Counted from the stretch's first letter, positions 1-9,331 are shown. The stretch is 64,000 bases of DNA from Candidatus Flexicrinis proximus (GCA_016712885.1 JADJQF010000015.1:1-64000); one strand, 5' to 3'. Translations and numbers: made by a program. Notes: generated by a model not told the origin, from the sequence alone.

Positions 1-267
1 TGCTATATGTGGTGGGACATCTTCCCGGTCGCTATCGGTGCCGGAGAATGGACGGAATGTGACGCACTGTTCCTGGAAGTCCTCGGCGCCCTGCTCTCCA
101 TTGACCATGACGCCGTGCGTGAAAGCGCGCTGCATGGTCTCGGCCACGTCTCCGGGCGCAGGGAACTCGCCGTGGCGTTGATCGACAGCTTTCTGGTTAC
201 AAACCCCGGCATCCGTCCGGAACTCCGCCGCTATGCGCTTAGCGCCCGCGCGGGGTGCATCCAGTAG
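1..267 (+). CDS. C-terminal end of an unknown protein (5' end outside window)
   Basis: The reading frame is open from the first base and ends at TAG 265-267, giving the last 88 residues of a longer protein. The visible part is helical and rich in Leu, Ala and Arg, with a stretch reading HGLGHVSGRRELAVALID that resembles HEAT/Armadillo-like helical repeats. No catalytic motif is visible. An internal ATG at 7 could serve as a start, but no Shine-Dalgarno precedes it, so I read this as a truncated gene. It converges on the GNAT-kinase gene across a gap of about 100 bases with no clear terminator. Function is not recognised. Confidence 0.6.
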   Translation, partial: CYMWWDIFPVAIGAGEWTECDALFLEVLGALLSIDHDAVRESALHGLGHVSGRRELAVALIDSFLVTNPGIRPELRRYALSARAGCIQ

Positions 268-366
268 TCTTGGTCTTTGTCATGGCTTCTACGCGTTGCC
301 AGGTGCAGGAGGCGACGCTTCCTGTCGGGGATTGGGGCGGAACCCCATTGAAATCACCCAATTGCC

Positions 367-1464
367 CTATATGAGCGCCTCACACAACCTCTCGAGCAGC
401 GTGTCCCACGGCCGCGCAGGCAGGCAAATGAGGCCGTACTGTGCGGCCATCTGCTTGAGACGCGCGTTGTGGAGGACACTGACCCGCGCGCGAAACGCCT
501 GTGGTCCGGCATCAGGTTCTCGCGCCAGATAGTTCGCCAGGATTTGCGCCTCATCCGGCTCGTCGATGAACACCGCGCGTACCCGCCCGCCGTTCGGAAT
601 GTCGCCGTATCGCGCATAGCGCGCCAGCGCCGGCACGATAAAGTCGCCTTCAAGCACGGCAGGCCGGCCGGTCTCTAGGTGATTCGCAATCACCGCCTCC
701 AGCGCCGGAAGCATCACCTCGCTTATGACAATTCCCTGCTCGGCAATGACCTCCGGTGGCAGGCTGGTCGGGTCAGGATGTGTATTCCAAAAGTGCAATT
801 CAGGCTGCTGTTCCGGCGTCGTCATGCGCTCCAGAATACCCAGAAAGTCGTCAACTTCGATCAGCGCGACGCCGAAATGCTGCGCCACGCGGTAGCTGAT
901 GCTCGACTTTCCGACACCAGACGCGCCGCCAATGAGAAGGACGTCCCACCGGCGCGCTGGATACGGCGTTCTGGCCGGTTCACTGGGGCGAGACGGCTCA
1001 AGTTCATGCCGCAGCATCAGCATATCGCGGATTTGGATGCCATCCTCGAAAACCGGAGCGCGAAAGTAGTTGAAGTAGTCGCGGCGGACAGCGTCGATGC
1101 GGTAGCCGCACTTCTGGTAAAAGGCGATCGTGCCGAGGCTGGCGTTGGATGTGCCGACGACCAGCGCGGTAACCTGGCGTCGCCGTGCTTCCTCCGCGAC
1201 CAGTTTCAGCGCGTGTCGGCCTAACCCCTGACCGCGCACGCCGGCATCCACAGCGATGTAGACGATCTCACTCTCGTCATGCCCCCACCGCACGACCACG
1301 GCGCCTGCCGGCTGTTCGCCTGCCAGCACCACATACGACATATTCGCCGGGTCCGCAACAGCCACGCGGATTCGCGCGTCATCCTCGTCGGCATCCTGGA
1401 GCACCGCAGTCAGATACGCAGCATCCCGCGATTCGATGAGGTGAATTCTGCGGCCCTCAGGCAT
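367..1464 (-). CDS. GNAT acetyltransferase fused to P-loop (2-phosphoglycerate kinase-like) domain
   Basis: 365 residues with two domains. Residues 1-155 form a GNAT N-acetyltransferase: the acetyl-CoA loop VRGQGLG is at 76-82 and a typical FYQKCGYR strand-turn is at about 115-122. Residues 172-365 form a P-loop kinase-like domain with Walker A GGASGVGKSS at 179-188 followed by a VDDFLGI stretch; its layout recalls 2-phosphoglycerate kinase and zeta-toxin/AAA-type small-molecule kinases. The substrate of neither half can be told from sequence. The stop lies 8 bases from the ABC exporter downstream on the same strand in genomic order (the exporter is upstream in transcription), so the two are probably co-transcribed. 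The fusion of acetyltransferase and kinase in one chain is the odd feature. Confidence 0.85.
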   Translation of the reverse strand: MPEGRRIHLIESRDAAYLTAVLQDADEDDARIRVAVADPANMSYVVLAGEQPAGAVVVRWGHDESEIVYIAVDAGVRGQGLGRHALKLVAEEARRRQVTALVVGTSNASLGTIAFYQKCGYRIDAVRRDYFNYFRAPVFEDGIQIRDMLMLRHELEPSRPSEPARTPYPARRWDVLLIGGASGVGKSSISYRVAQHFGVALIEVDDFLGILERMTTPEQQPELHFWNTHPDPTSLPPEVIAEQGIVISEVMLPALEAVIANHLETGRPAVLEGDFIVPALARYARYGDIPNGGRVRAVFIDEPDEAQILANYLAREPDAGPQAFRARVSVLHNARLKQMAAQYGLICLPARPWDTLLERLCEALI

Positions 1465-1472
1465 CCCGCACC

Positions 1473-3305
1473 CTAGTCCGCCGCGCCTTCGGCAAACGCT
1501 GCGCGCGCGTTCTCGACATAGCTCAGGGATTGGTGGCGGAAATAGGTGTCATACAGTTCAGAATAATGTCCGCCCTGCTCCATCAACTGTTCGTGGCTGC
1601 CCTGCTCGATGATCGCGCCCTCGCGCAGCACGATGATCCGATCCGCGGAGCGCACCGTACTCAAACGGTGGGCGATCAGGATCGACGTCGACTGCTGCAG
1701 GATCAGGTCGAGCGCCTCCTGAATTTGCGACTCGGTGAACGGATCGACGCTGGCCGTCGCTTCATCGAGAATGAAGATCGCCGGCCGCTGGAGCAGCACC
1801 CGTGCCAGGCTGACCAGCTGACGCTGGCCCATGCTCAGCCGCGCGCCGCGCTCACCGACACTGCTGTGCAGGCCCTCCGGCAGCGTCTCTAGCCATTCGC
1901 CGCCGCCAATGCTGTTGGCGACTTCTTCAATTTCCTTGTCAGTTGCCTCCGGGCGGCTGTAGCGGATGTTATCTATGATCGTGCCGCTGAACAGGAACGG
2001 CTGCTGCGGGACAATACCGAGTTTGCTGCGGAACTGGCGCACGTCCAGCGTCCGGATGTCGCGCCCGTCGATCTTGATCTTGCCGCCCTGAAACTCGTAG
2101 AAGCGTGTAATGAGCTTGGCGATCGTCGACTTGCCCGCGCCGGTGTGCCCGACAAACGCCACACTCTCGCCCGGCGCGATCTTCAGGTCGAAGTCCTTGA
2201 GGACGATCGTGCCATCCTGATACGAGAACGTCACCTGATCGAACTCGATTTCGCCGTGCAGCTGCTCGACCGGCTCGCTGGCCGTCTGAATAACCGTATT
2301 CTCGGCGTCGATCAGCGCGAAAATGCGCTCGGTCGAACTCAGCGCTTGCTGGAACTGGCTCCAGAACGTCGAGAGATTCAGAATCGGGAAATAGAAGCGG
2401 TCGATACCCTGCAGGAACAGGTACCACGCGCCAACGCCGATCGCGCCGAGCACCACCTGCTGCGCGCCGGTATACAGCACCAGCGCCACCGCCAGGCCGG
2501 AGATGATATTTAGCACCGGGAATACCGCCGCCAGCACGAAACCGCGGCGTAGATTGCTCTGGTACGAAGCGTTATTGACCCGCGAAAATTCCTCGAACAG
2601 GAACGATTCGCGCCGGAAATTCTTCGCCACGCTTATTCCGCTGACGCTTTCCTGAATGTTGTCGTTGACGTTAGCCATTGCCCGAGACCCGGTCCGCGTC
2701 GTGCGCCGCGCCAGCTTGCGGAACGCCCACGATGCGATAATCGTGAACGGCGTCGTGCCGATCAGTACCAGCGTCAGGAACACCGACCGGTTGATCAGCA
2801 CCACGAACAGTACGATCAGCGAGATCAACTGTGTGACGACATCGCTGGCAATCACGGCAACTTCGCCGAATTCCTGCGTGTCATTGGTGATTCGGCTGAC
2901 GATCTTGCCGGACTTGTTGTTATCGTAAAATGCGAGGTCGCGCTGCACGGCGGCATGGAAGGCGTCTTTCCGGAGCGAAGCGACCACGCTGCCGATCACC
3001 TTTGCCATTAGGTAGCGCCGCACCCAGTTGACCCCATACTGAAGGAACGCCGTCATCGTCAACGCGACGACCAGTAGCGTAATGGCCGACGTCTCGTCGC
3101 CGAGCCTCAACTCATCGATCGCGTTGCTGAACCACACCGGCTGGAACGACGACACCAGCGAAAGTACCGCAAGGCCGGCGAAGATGATCGTCAATTCACG
3201 CCGGAAGCCTTTGAGGTAGCTCCCGATGCGCCGATACAAATAGCCATCGGTGTACTGACGGTCGTACTTGTCGCCGCCATCAAGGCCGCGAAACATATTC
3301 GCCAT
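1473..3305 (-). CDS. ABC exporter, fused membrane and ATPase domains (MsbA/BmrA type)
   Basis: 610 residues, the usual length of a half-size type IV ABC exporter. The N-terminal 330 residues hold about six membrane segments (first near 38-58). The ATPase follows: Walker A GHTGAGKST at 386-394, Q-loop around 434, signature LSMGQ at 490-494, Walker B IFILDEATAS from 510, and the H-loop in LIAHRLSTV. It should act as a homodimer, or as a heterodimer with a partner outside the window, exporting lipids, drugs or peptides; the substrate cannot be deduced. The ATG at 3303-3305 starts the protein a few residues before a conserved amphipathic N-terminus. All catalytic motifs look intact, so it need not rely on a degenerate partner. 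Confidence 0.93.
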   Translation of the reverse strand: MANMFRGLDGGDKYDRQYTDGYLYRRIGSYLKGFRRELTIIFAGLAVLSLVSSFQPVWFSNAIDELRLGDETSAITLLVVALTMTAFLQYGVNWVRRYLMAKVIGSVVASLRKDAFHAAVQRDLAFYDNNKSGKIVSRITNDTQEFGEVAVIASDVVTQLISLIVLFVVLINRSVFLTLVLIGTTPFTIIASWAFRKLARRTTRTGSRAMANVNDNIQESVSGISVAKNFRRESFLFEEFSRVNNASYQSNLRRGFVLAAVFPVLNIISGLAVALVLYTGAQQVVLGAIGVGAWYLFLQGIDRFYFPILNLSTFWSQFQQALSSTERIFALIDAENTVIQTASEPVEQLHGEIEFDQVTFSYQDGTIVLKDFDLKIAPGESVAFVGHTGAGKSTIAKLITRFYEFQGGKIKIDGRDIRTLDVRQFRSKLGIVPQQPFLFSGTIIDNIRYSRPEATDKEIEEVANSIGGGEWLETLPEGLHSSVGERGARLSMGQRQLVSLARVLLQRPAIFILDEATASVDPFTESQIQEALDLILQQSTSILIAHRLSTVRSADRIIVLREGAIIEQGSHEQLMEQGGHYSELYDTYFRHQSLSYVENARAAFAEGAAD

Positions 3306-3390
3306 GCGTACTCCAGCATTACTTTGCGTTTAACGAAAGTTGAATGGTGCAATCATAGCATGAGGCCCGGCGGACGCGGTATGAATTGGT

Positions 3391-5352
3391 CTAGCGGCTC
3401 ACCTGAATCGCATCGAGCGGAACGCGGCCGTCGGGATACCCCTCCACCGGCAGTGGTTCCAGTGTCTGCCAGTCGTAGACGGTCACATAGAATTGGTAAT
3501 CGCCGTTCGGCAGATCGGCCGGCAGCACCGACAGGTGGCAGCCATAGGGCTCCGCAGGCAGCGGATAATCGTCCTGTGCGACAACCACACCTTGCGCATC
3601 GACTAGATGCACGGCGACCGAGTGCGTTCCGCGCCGCAGCCGGCCGGTCGGCGCCCAGCCTAGGTTCAGGCTGATAGCGCTGGTCTGTCTCAGGCCGCTG
3701 CTGCTGACCATGATCGCGTTGGGCAGCCGCAGCATCCGCGTTATGCCGCTTTCCTCGCTGCCGAACTCATATTCAGGACGGTCGCGCAAAACCTGCATAT
3801 CCGGCCGGAGCGTATACAGGCGCAGAGTCGCATCGTCTCGCTCAAGTGCCGTGCCGCAGGCCGTATAGGTCTCGGCCAGCGTATCCATCAGCGTGCGCGT
3901 GCGCTGCGACTGCTCGACTTCCGGCACATCCACAATCCATACGCGCGGGTGGTCGGCAAGGATCGTGAGGACATCGCTGCGATAATCCGCGTCGGTCTCG
4001 GCAAACGAGTTGTTCATCAGCTCGGTTTGGGCATGCGCGACCTTGTTTGGCAGGACGCGCGGCAGGTTGCGGGTCAGAAAATCCTCAATGAACAGCCCGA
4101 ACGGCGTGAAGCCGGGCTGCTGAAAGTGGAACAAAATGAGGTCGTCGGTGCGGAAAAGGTCGTCCAGCACGGCCATGGCGCGTGTCATCCCGGCCGCGGG
4201 AGCGCGGTAAATCTCCCCGAACAGCGACCGGTTGAAGTCGAGTGAAGCGCCGCGCGCGAACCCGAAAATCATCCACACGCCTAGCATCAGCGCCAGTGGA
4301 ACCCCGCGCGCCCTCAGCGTTTCAATCCCAACCGCAGCAGCGAGTGCAAACGCCGGCCACAGGAAGATCAGGTAGCGCAGGTGAACCAGAAACGGCACGG
4401 CCGCGTTGACGGTGAGTGCCACGCCCAGTCCTAGCACCAGCCACAGCGCCAGCAGGGTTGCTGGCCGGTGTGCGCGGGCCATTTGTAACTGCCGGGCAAC
4501 CGCCAGTCGAATCCCTTGGCCGGACGACGCGATCCAGACGCTAGCCGCCAGCAGCACGAGCAGCAGCGCAGGGCTGCCGTTTGAGAACGCATACGCCAGT
4601 GTGTCCAAGGCTTGCCCGGCGCTCATCGAGTCGGCCTGACGGTTGACATCCCCTGCCCCGCGCCGAGCCACCTCCGCAATCACCGGCAGCCACGGCACAT
4701 ACAACAGCGCGGCACCAACCATCGCGCCGAGCGCCAGCCACCAGCGGCGGTCTTTGCGGACCAACAGCACATGGAAGGTCAGTATAACCACGGCCAGACT
4801 GAGCGCGACATAGTGCGAGTAGGCCAACCCAGCCAGCGACACGATCAGCGCGGCATAGTGGGCTGCGCGCGGCTTCGCTGCCGAAATCAGACGCCAGTAG
4901 GCATACGCGACACAGCACGCCATCAGCGTGACCAGCGTGTAAGCACGGGCTTCGTGCATGAAGTTGAGGAAGAACGCCGACGAGGCCATCACCGCCGCCG
5001 CATACACTCCGACCCGGCGCGAAAACCAGTCTGCGCCGATGCGGTAGGTCATCGCTATCGCGATCACGCCGAACAGCAGCGAATAGGCGCGCACCGCAAA
5101 CGGCGACGACCCGGCCAGCGATTCCCACGCGCCGAGTGTGACGTAATAGCCCGCACCCATGCCGCCCGGATCGACCGTAACGATGCGCTCGATGATCTCG
5201 TAGAGCGTGAGCGGGCCGTAGATGTCACCGCCGGATTTGAAGATCGACCACCACTCGTCTACGAACGGCAGATCGTACGATAGCCAGCGCGCGGCAAACA
5301 GAACGGCCAGCAGCAGCAGGCCCACCATCGGGGCGTAGTGTCTGCGCGTCAT
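3391..5352 (-). CDS. GT39/PMT-like integral membrane glycosyltransferase
   Basis: 653 residues. Membrane segment 1 (MVGLLLLAVLFAARWL) is followed by a short loop containing FVDEWW, where the acidic DE pair matches the catalytic position of GT-C enzymes of the PMT_2/ArnT type. About ten further membrane helices run to residue 400, then a soluble C-terminal domain of about 250 residues. Such enzymes move sugars from polyprenyl-phosphate donors onto proteins or lipids on the outer face of the membrane. The start was placed at ATG 5350-5352, inside an ATGA overlap with the DUF423 stop; 56 extra codons are open further upstream but they run through the DUF423 gene in another frame. Translational coupling with that gene is likely. 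Acceptor unknown. Confidence 0.85.
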   Translation of the reverse strand: MTRRHYAPMVGLLLLAVLFAARWLSYDLPFVDEWWSIFKSGGDIYGPLTLYEIIERIVTVDPGGMGAGYYVTLGAWESLAGSSPFAVRAYSLLFGVIAIAMTYRIGADWFSRRVGVYAAAVMASSAFFLNFMHEARAYTLVTLMACCVAYAYWRLISAAKPRAAHYAALIVSLAGLAYSHYVALSLAVVILTFHVLLVRKDRRWWLALGAMVGAALLYVPWLPVIAEVARRGAGDVNRQADSMSAGQALDTLAYAFSNGSPALLLVLLAASVWIASSGQGIRLAVARQLQMARAHRPATLLALWLVLGLGVALTVNAAVPFLVHLRYLIFLWPAFALAAAVGIETLRARGVPLALMLGVWMIFGFARGASLDFNRSLFGEIYRAPAAGMTRAMAVLDDLFRTDDLILFHFQQPGFTPFGLFIEDFLTRNLPRVLPNKVAHAQTELMNNSFAETDADYRSDVLTILADHPRVWIVDVPEVEQSQRTRTLMDTLAETYTACGTALERDDATLRLYTLRPDMQVLRDRPEYEFGSEESGITRMLRLPNAIMVSSSGLRQTSAISLNLGWAPTGRLRRGTHSVAVHLVDAQGVVVAQDDYPLPAEPYGCHLSVLPADLPNGDYQFYVTVYDWQTLEPLPVEGYPDGRVPLDAIQVSR

Positions 5353-5729
5353 GGAACCGGGTAAGTCCACGCGGCCCAGGCCAGCGCCGCCCAGCCCGCG
5401 ATCATCAGCGCGCCGCCAATCGGTGCGACCGCGCCCATGATGCGCAGATCGAAGATTGCCAGGATGTACAACGCGCCGCTGAAGATCAGTGTGCCTGCCG
5501 TCATCAGAGTCCCCGCCCATTGCACGGCCGGCGACGGCGCGTTGAATGCCAGCACGCCGACCGCCAGCAGTGCAACCGCATGGATCAAATGGTAGCGGAC
5601 GGCGGTTTCAAACGTATCGGCGCGACCGTTCGCTTGCAGCCGGTCAGCCAGTCCATGCGCGCCAAACGCCCCCAGCGCGACGCCGGTCAGTCCAAGCAGT
5701 GCGCCGATGAGCACCCATGTCCGAATCAT
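5349..5729 (-). CDS. DUF423 family small membrane protein
   Basis: 126 residues with four predicted membrane helices and the family hallmark GALLGLTGVALGAFGAHGL near the N-terminus. DUF423 (YgdD-like) proteins are widespread inner-membrane proteins without an established function. The stop overlaps the start of the GT39 gene by four bases (ATGA), so the two are probably translated together. A Shine-Dalgarno-like AGGAGAG precedes the ATG at 5729, supporting the start. Confidence 0.85.
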   Translation of the reverse strand: MIRTWVLIGALLGLTGVALGAFGAHGLADRLQANGRADTFETAVRYHLIHAVALLAVGVLAFNAPSPAVQWAGTLMTAGTLIFSGALYILAIFDLRIMGAVAPIGGALMIAGWAALAWAAWTYPVP

Positions 5730-5852
5730 GGAGTCTCTCCTTAGTCGTCAATCTCTGCTGGATTGTACCCGAACCGTACCCGTCGCCGTATGGTGAGGTG
5801 CGTACGCGTCGTCTATACTCAGTACCCTATCGAACCAGACCTTCAGAACACT

Positions 5853-6716
5853 ATGCCCAAACGACTATTCATCAGCTACGCGCATCCTGACGACGAGAGC
5901 TTCGGTCTCGGCGGTCTGATCTCCAAATACGTTTCCGAAGGCGTCGAAGTCTACTATCTGTGCGCCACAAACGGCGATGTAGGCACCGTTCACCCGGACA
6001 TGCTTAACGGCTACAAGTCGGTGGCCGAGCTGCGCCTGTCCGAACTCGACAAAGCCTCGGCCCTGCTCGGCTTCAAGCAGGTCTACAAGCTCGGCTATCG
6101 TGACAGCGGAATGATCGGGTCGGAAACCACTCGCCACCCGGACAGCCTGTGGTATGCCCACGAACACAAGCCCGCCGAAGTCACCCGCCGCGTCGTCGAA
6201 GCGATTCGCGAAGTACGCCCGCACGTGATTATCACCTTCAATAAATACGGCGGCTACGGTCACCCCGACCATATCGCCATCCAGCGTGCAACGACCGAAG
6301 CCTTCGCCAAGTCCGCCGACACGGCCTATGCCACCGGACACGAAGCCTGGCAAGCCCAGAAACTTTATTACAGCGGCGTGGCGCGCTGGCCGATCCGCCT
6401 GGGCATCATGCGGTCGCTGCTCAAGCGCCAGAACCCGCGCAAGCTCGGACGCAACCACGACATCGACATCGTGAAGATCCTCGAAAATGTCGAACCGGTG
6501 CACGTCAAAGTCGACATCCGCGACTGGTTCGCTGCCTGGGATGAGGCCAGCTCCGTCCACCAGAGTCAGCTCAGCGGCGGTTCCTTCCGTGTTATGCCTA
6601 AGCGCCTGCGCCCGTACCTGACGCCGTATCAGATGTTCACCCGCGTCTACCCGCAGCCGGCCCGCAGTCGTATCGACGAAACCGATCTGTTCGAAGGCGT
6701 GAAAGTCGAGGCATAA
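5853..6716 (+). CDS. PIG-L family deacetylase (LmbE-like)
   Basis: 287 residues. The metal-binding motif AHPDDE is at 10-15 and the second zinc ligand motif GHPDH lies near 136-140, as in the N-acetylglucosaminyl-phosphatidylinositol, MshB and BshB deacetylases. The likely reaction is removal of an acetyl group from an N-acetylated sugar or conjugate; the substrate cannot be told. I start at ATG 5853, which places AHPDDE at the usual distance from the N-terminus; a further 30 codons upstream run through the probable -10 TATACT at 5814-5819 and are unlikely to be translated. A TPR-like gene follows after 5 bases, suggesting an operon. Confidence 0.9.
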   Translation: MPKRLFISYAHPDDESFGLGGLISKYVSEGVEVYYLCATNGDVGTVHPDMLNGYKSVAELRLSELDKASALLGFKQVYKLGYRDSGMIGSETTRHPDSLWYAHEHKPAEVTRRVVEAIREVRPHVIITFNKYGGYGHPDHIAIQRATTEAFAKSADTAYATGHEAWQAQKLYYSGVARWPIRLGIMRSLLKRQNPRKLGRNHDIDIVKILENVEPVHVKVDIRDWFAAWDEASSVHQSQLSGGSFRVMPKRLRPYLTPYQMFTRVYPQPARSRIDETDLFEGVKVEA

Positions 6717-6721
6717 CTCGT

Positions 6722-7099
6722 ATGTCGGCCACGGCAGATCAGGTTGAACGCCTGATGGACGCCATCGAGCATCTCAAGGCGGATCGCCGCGGCGACGCGC
6801 GCGGCGTCCTGCGCGAACTCATCGCCGAAAACTCCGACTTTGAGGACGCCTGGCTGTGGATGAGCCTCGCCGTCGACAGCCTTGATCAGAGCGCCGTCTG
6901 CCTCGATAACGCCCTGCGTGTCAACCCCGCCAACGACCGCGCCGCCGCGGCGCTGCTCCGGCTGCGCGCTGGTGACCTGATCCTGGCCGTACAGCGTGGG
7001 CGTTATAAGCTGTTCCGCGATCTTGCGCTGACCTCGATGTGGCTGCTGGTCGTGATCTCATTGTGCGCGGCCCTGGCGACCTTCGGCGCGCTCTATTGA
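6722..7099 (+). CDS. TPR-like protein with C-terminal membrane anchor
   Basis: 125 residues. Two helix pairs (about 5-75) read like tetratricopeptide repeats: VERLMDAIEHLKADRRGDAR is followed by a repeat with A/L at canonical places. The last 30 residues hold one hydrophobic helix (LTSMWLLVVISLCAALATFGALY), so the protein is probably tail-anchored with its TPR part in the cytoplasm. It starts 5 bases after the PIG-L deacetylase stop and is likely co-transcribed. Partner and role unknown. Confidence 0.7.
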   Translation: MSATADQVERLMDAIEHLKADRRGDARGVLRELIAENSDFEDAWLWMSLAVDSLDQSAVCLDNALRVNPANDRAAAALLRLRAGDLILAVQRGRYKLFRDLALTSMWLLVVISLCAALATFGALY

Positions 7100-7212
7100 G
7101 ACACTGGCGCCCTTAGCCATTAGTTGAAGTCCGACCAACAATGCGCGCTTTGGCTGCGCTGGGTGTGTTCCGCCCCGCACGTCTGTATGAGAAGAGACAC
7201 GGTGTTTTGTAG

Positions 7213-7232
7213 GGACGCCATACATGGCGTCC
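7213..7232. repeat. Perfect 9-bp inverted repeat in a convergent gap
   Basis: GGACGCCAT and ATGGCGTCC face each other across two bases (AC). It sits in the 181-base gap between the convergent TPR-like and PstS-like genes. No T-run follows, so it is a poor terminator. It resembles the short palindromic intergenic repeats common in large bacterial genomes, but only one copy is visible here. Confidence 0.6.
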
Positions 7233-7280
7233 GCTGGATGACAAACGGCCACTGGCTTAGGATTCCGCGCGATAGACCGT

Positions 7281-8114
7281 TTATTCGCCGGTTGGCGTCG
7301 GGACGAGCGGCTGGTACAGCCGGCTGAGGGCCGATTGCCCCTCAGGGCTCTGCATCCAGCCGATGAACCCGCGCGCGGCGCCCTGCGGCTCGTCAATCCC
7401 GACGACGAACACCGTCGAACGCAGCGGATAGGTATTGTCGTTCAGCGTCTCCAGCGACGGCATCACGCCGTCAATCGCCAGCGGCCGCACAGTCGTATCC
7501 AGCGCCGCCAGCGACACGTACCCCAGCGCGCCCGGATTCGCCGTGACCGTATGCAATACGCCCTGCGACGTCGATGCCGTCAGCGCTGCGCCGGTCGTAA
7601 CCCGCTGTCCCATGACCGCCTGCTCGAACTCGGCGCGGATGCCTGAGCCCGATTCGCGGCTGACGACCTGCATCGGAATACTCGCGCCCCCTACTTCGTT
7701 CCACGAGACAATCCTTCCCTGGAACGCCTGCCGGACCTGTATGAGCGCCAGTTCGTCGATCAGGTTGCCGGGATGGACGACCAGAACGATCGCGTCCTGA
7801 GCAACCGGCGCCGCCCACAGGCCACTGGCATCCCGGCTGTCGAGATGAGTCGTGACAACAAAGTGTGCTTCGCCACGGCGCAGCGCGTCCATCGTCTGCC
7901 GGTAGTTCCCCACGCGGACTTCGAGCGAAAGACTCGGGTCGGCATAAGCCGACGCCGCCTCCATCACCAGCGGCAGCGCCGACGACGTCGCCATGATTCG
8001 CAGGGGGTTTTCCGGCGTACCGGGGGCAGTCGCAGGCAGCGCACGCGCGCTGCATCCGACCAGGGTCGTGAACGCGGCGATGACTAAGACTCGTTTAGGT
8101 AGAGAAGCCAACAC
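7281..8114 (-). CDS. PstS-like substrate-binding lipoprotein
   Basis: 277 residues. The N-terminus has a basic start, a hydrophobic stretch and a lipobox LVGC with the Cys near residue 21, so it should be exported and lipid-anchored. The rest matches the phosphate-type periplasmic binding fold: segments like RRGEAHFVVTT, DAIVLVVHPGN, the SGSGIRAEFEQAV stretch (phosphate-binding-type Ser-Gly-Ser turn) and FIGWMQSPEGQ near the C-terminus. Genes for pstC, pstA and pstB are not adjacent, so this is an orphan binding protein that may use a distant permease or act as a sensor. The GTG start lies 6 bases after the tgt stop and has no clear Shine-Dalgarno, suggesting coupling to tgt. Confidence 0.8.
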   Translation of the reverse strand: MLASLPKRVLVIAAFTTLVGCSARALPATAPGTPENPLRIMATSSALPLVMEAASAYADPSLSLEVRVGNYRQTMDALRRGEAHFVVTTHLDSRDASGLWAAPVAQDAIVLVVHPGNLIDELALIQVRQAFQGRIVSWNEVGGASIPMQVVSRESGSGIRAEFEQAVMGQRVTTGAALTASTSQGVLHTVTANPGALGYVSLAALDTTVRPLAIDGVMPSLETLNDNTYPLRSTVFVVGIDEPQGAARGFIGWMQSPEGQSALSRLYQPLVPTPTGE

Positions 8115-8120
8115 CGCGCC

Positions 8121-9251
8121 CTAATTCCGTCCCGCGTACCGACCCAAAAACGATTGTGCATAGTCGCGCAGCGTACCATCCAGAATGGCCGCGCGTATTC
8201 GCTCCATGTGGCGAATCAGGAAGGTGATGTTATGCAGCGTCAGCAAATTATAGCCGAGAAGCTCTTCGGCCTTAAACAAGTGCCGCAGATACGCGCGCGA
8301 AAAATGCTGGCAGCTATAGCAATCGCAGTCGGCTTGCAGAGGGCGCTCGTCACGTGCGAAGTCGAGCTTCTTGACGTTCACCCGGCCATCCGGCGTGAAC
8401 GCCGAGCCGTGGCGTCCGAGGCGCGTAGGCATCACGCAGTCGAAAATGTCGACCCCGCGCAGCGAGGCTTCAATCAGGTCATCAGGATCGCCCACACCCA
8501 TCAGATAGCGTGGTTTGTGCGCGGGCATCAGCGGTGTCGTGAATTCAATCGTCTTGTACATATCCGGCTTGCCTTCGCCAACGGCCAGCCCGCCGATCGC
8601 ATACCCCGGCGTGTCGAACGCCGTGATTTCCCGCGCGGATTTTTCGCGCAGGTCGGGGAAGATTCCGCCTTGCACGATGCCGAACAGCGCCTGCGTCGAG
8701 TCGTCCGGGTGCGCCATCCTGCAGCGCGCCATCCACGCGCTCGTGCGTGAGACCGCCGCTTCGACCACAGCGCGGTCGGTCGGCGTTGGGCATTGGTCAA
8801 AAGCCATGATGATGTCCGCGCCGAGGTTCTCCTGAATGGTCATCGAGACCTCCGGCGTAAACCGGTGCCGCGAACCATCGATGTGGCTCTTGAAGGTCAC
8901 GCCGTCGTCATCGATTCGATTGATGTTGCCGAGGCTGAACACCTGAAATCCGCCGCTGTCAGTTAGGATCGGGCCGTTCCAGGCCATGAACCGATGCAGC
9001 CCGCCCAAGTCGCGCACCAGTTCGCTTCCGGGGCGCAGGTGCAGGTGATAGGTATTGGCTAAAATGAGAGGCGCGGGGATCGCTTTAAGGTCGCGCGGGG
9101 TAACGCTCTTTACCGTGGCTTGTGTACCGACCGGTGCAAAAACAGGGGTCGGGATAACACCATGTGGCGTGTGAAAAAAGCCGGCACGCGCCGCGCCGTC
9201 TGTCGCCACTACCTCGAACTCAAACGTACGCACCGGGGTTGATTCAGACAT
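8121..9251 (-). CDS. tgt: Queuine tRNA-ribosyltransferase
   Basis: 376 residues, the usual length. The enzyme swaps guanine-34 in tRNAs with GUN anticodons for a queuine precursor (preQ1 in most bacteria). The general acid/base Asp of LTDSGGFQVFS is at 98; the nucleophilic Asp lies in GVDIFDCVMPTRLGRHG near 270; the zinc site CDCYSC...H is at about 310-340 with the typical LLGYNLLTLHN following. ATG start with AGGAG five bases upstream. No other queuosine genes are present, so the precursor is made or salvaged by genes elsewhere. Confidence 0.97.
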   Translation of the reverse strand: MSESTPVRTFEFEVVATDGAARAGFFHTPHGVIPTPVFAPVGTQATVKSVTPRDLKAIPAPLILANTYHLHLRPGSELVRDLGGLHRFMAWNGPILTDSGGFQVFSLGNINRIDDDGVTFKSHIDGSRHRFTPEVSMTIQENLGADIIMAFDQCPTPTDRAVVEAAVSRTSAWMARCRMAHPDDSTQALFGIVQGGIFPDLREKSAREITAFDTPGYAIGGLAVGEGKPDMYKTIEFTTPLMPAHKPRYLMGVGDPDDLIEASLRGVDIFDCVMPTRLGRHGSAFTPDGRVNVKKLDFARDERPLQADCDCYSCQHFSRAYLRHLFKAEELLGYNLLTLHNITFLIRHMERIRAAILDGTLRDYAQSFLGRYAGRN

Positions 9252-9331
9252 ATCTCCTGATTATAACAGGACTTATAGACAGCGCAGTAGCGAGTTAAAC
9301 TGTTCCAGACGAAAATCGAGGTATACGCGCC

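Noticed and set aside
281..346. GGAGGCGACGCTTCCTG and GGGGCGGAACCCC near the start of the window
   Set aside because: They look slightly like the double-hairpin repeat, but the order and stems do not fit well enough to call a copy.
8121..9251. Possible preQ1 riboswitch or queuosine operon around tgt
   Set aside because: No queuosine synthesis gene is adjacent, and the upstream gap of 80 bases shows no recognisable preQ1 riboswitch fold.
9260..9265. TATAAT on the minus strand just before tgt
   Set aside because: It is nine bases from the tgt ATG, so a start of transcription would fall inside or past the Shine-Dalgarno AGGAG; the -35 is also absent.
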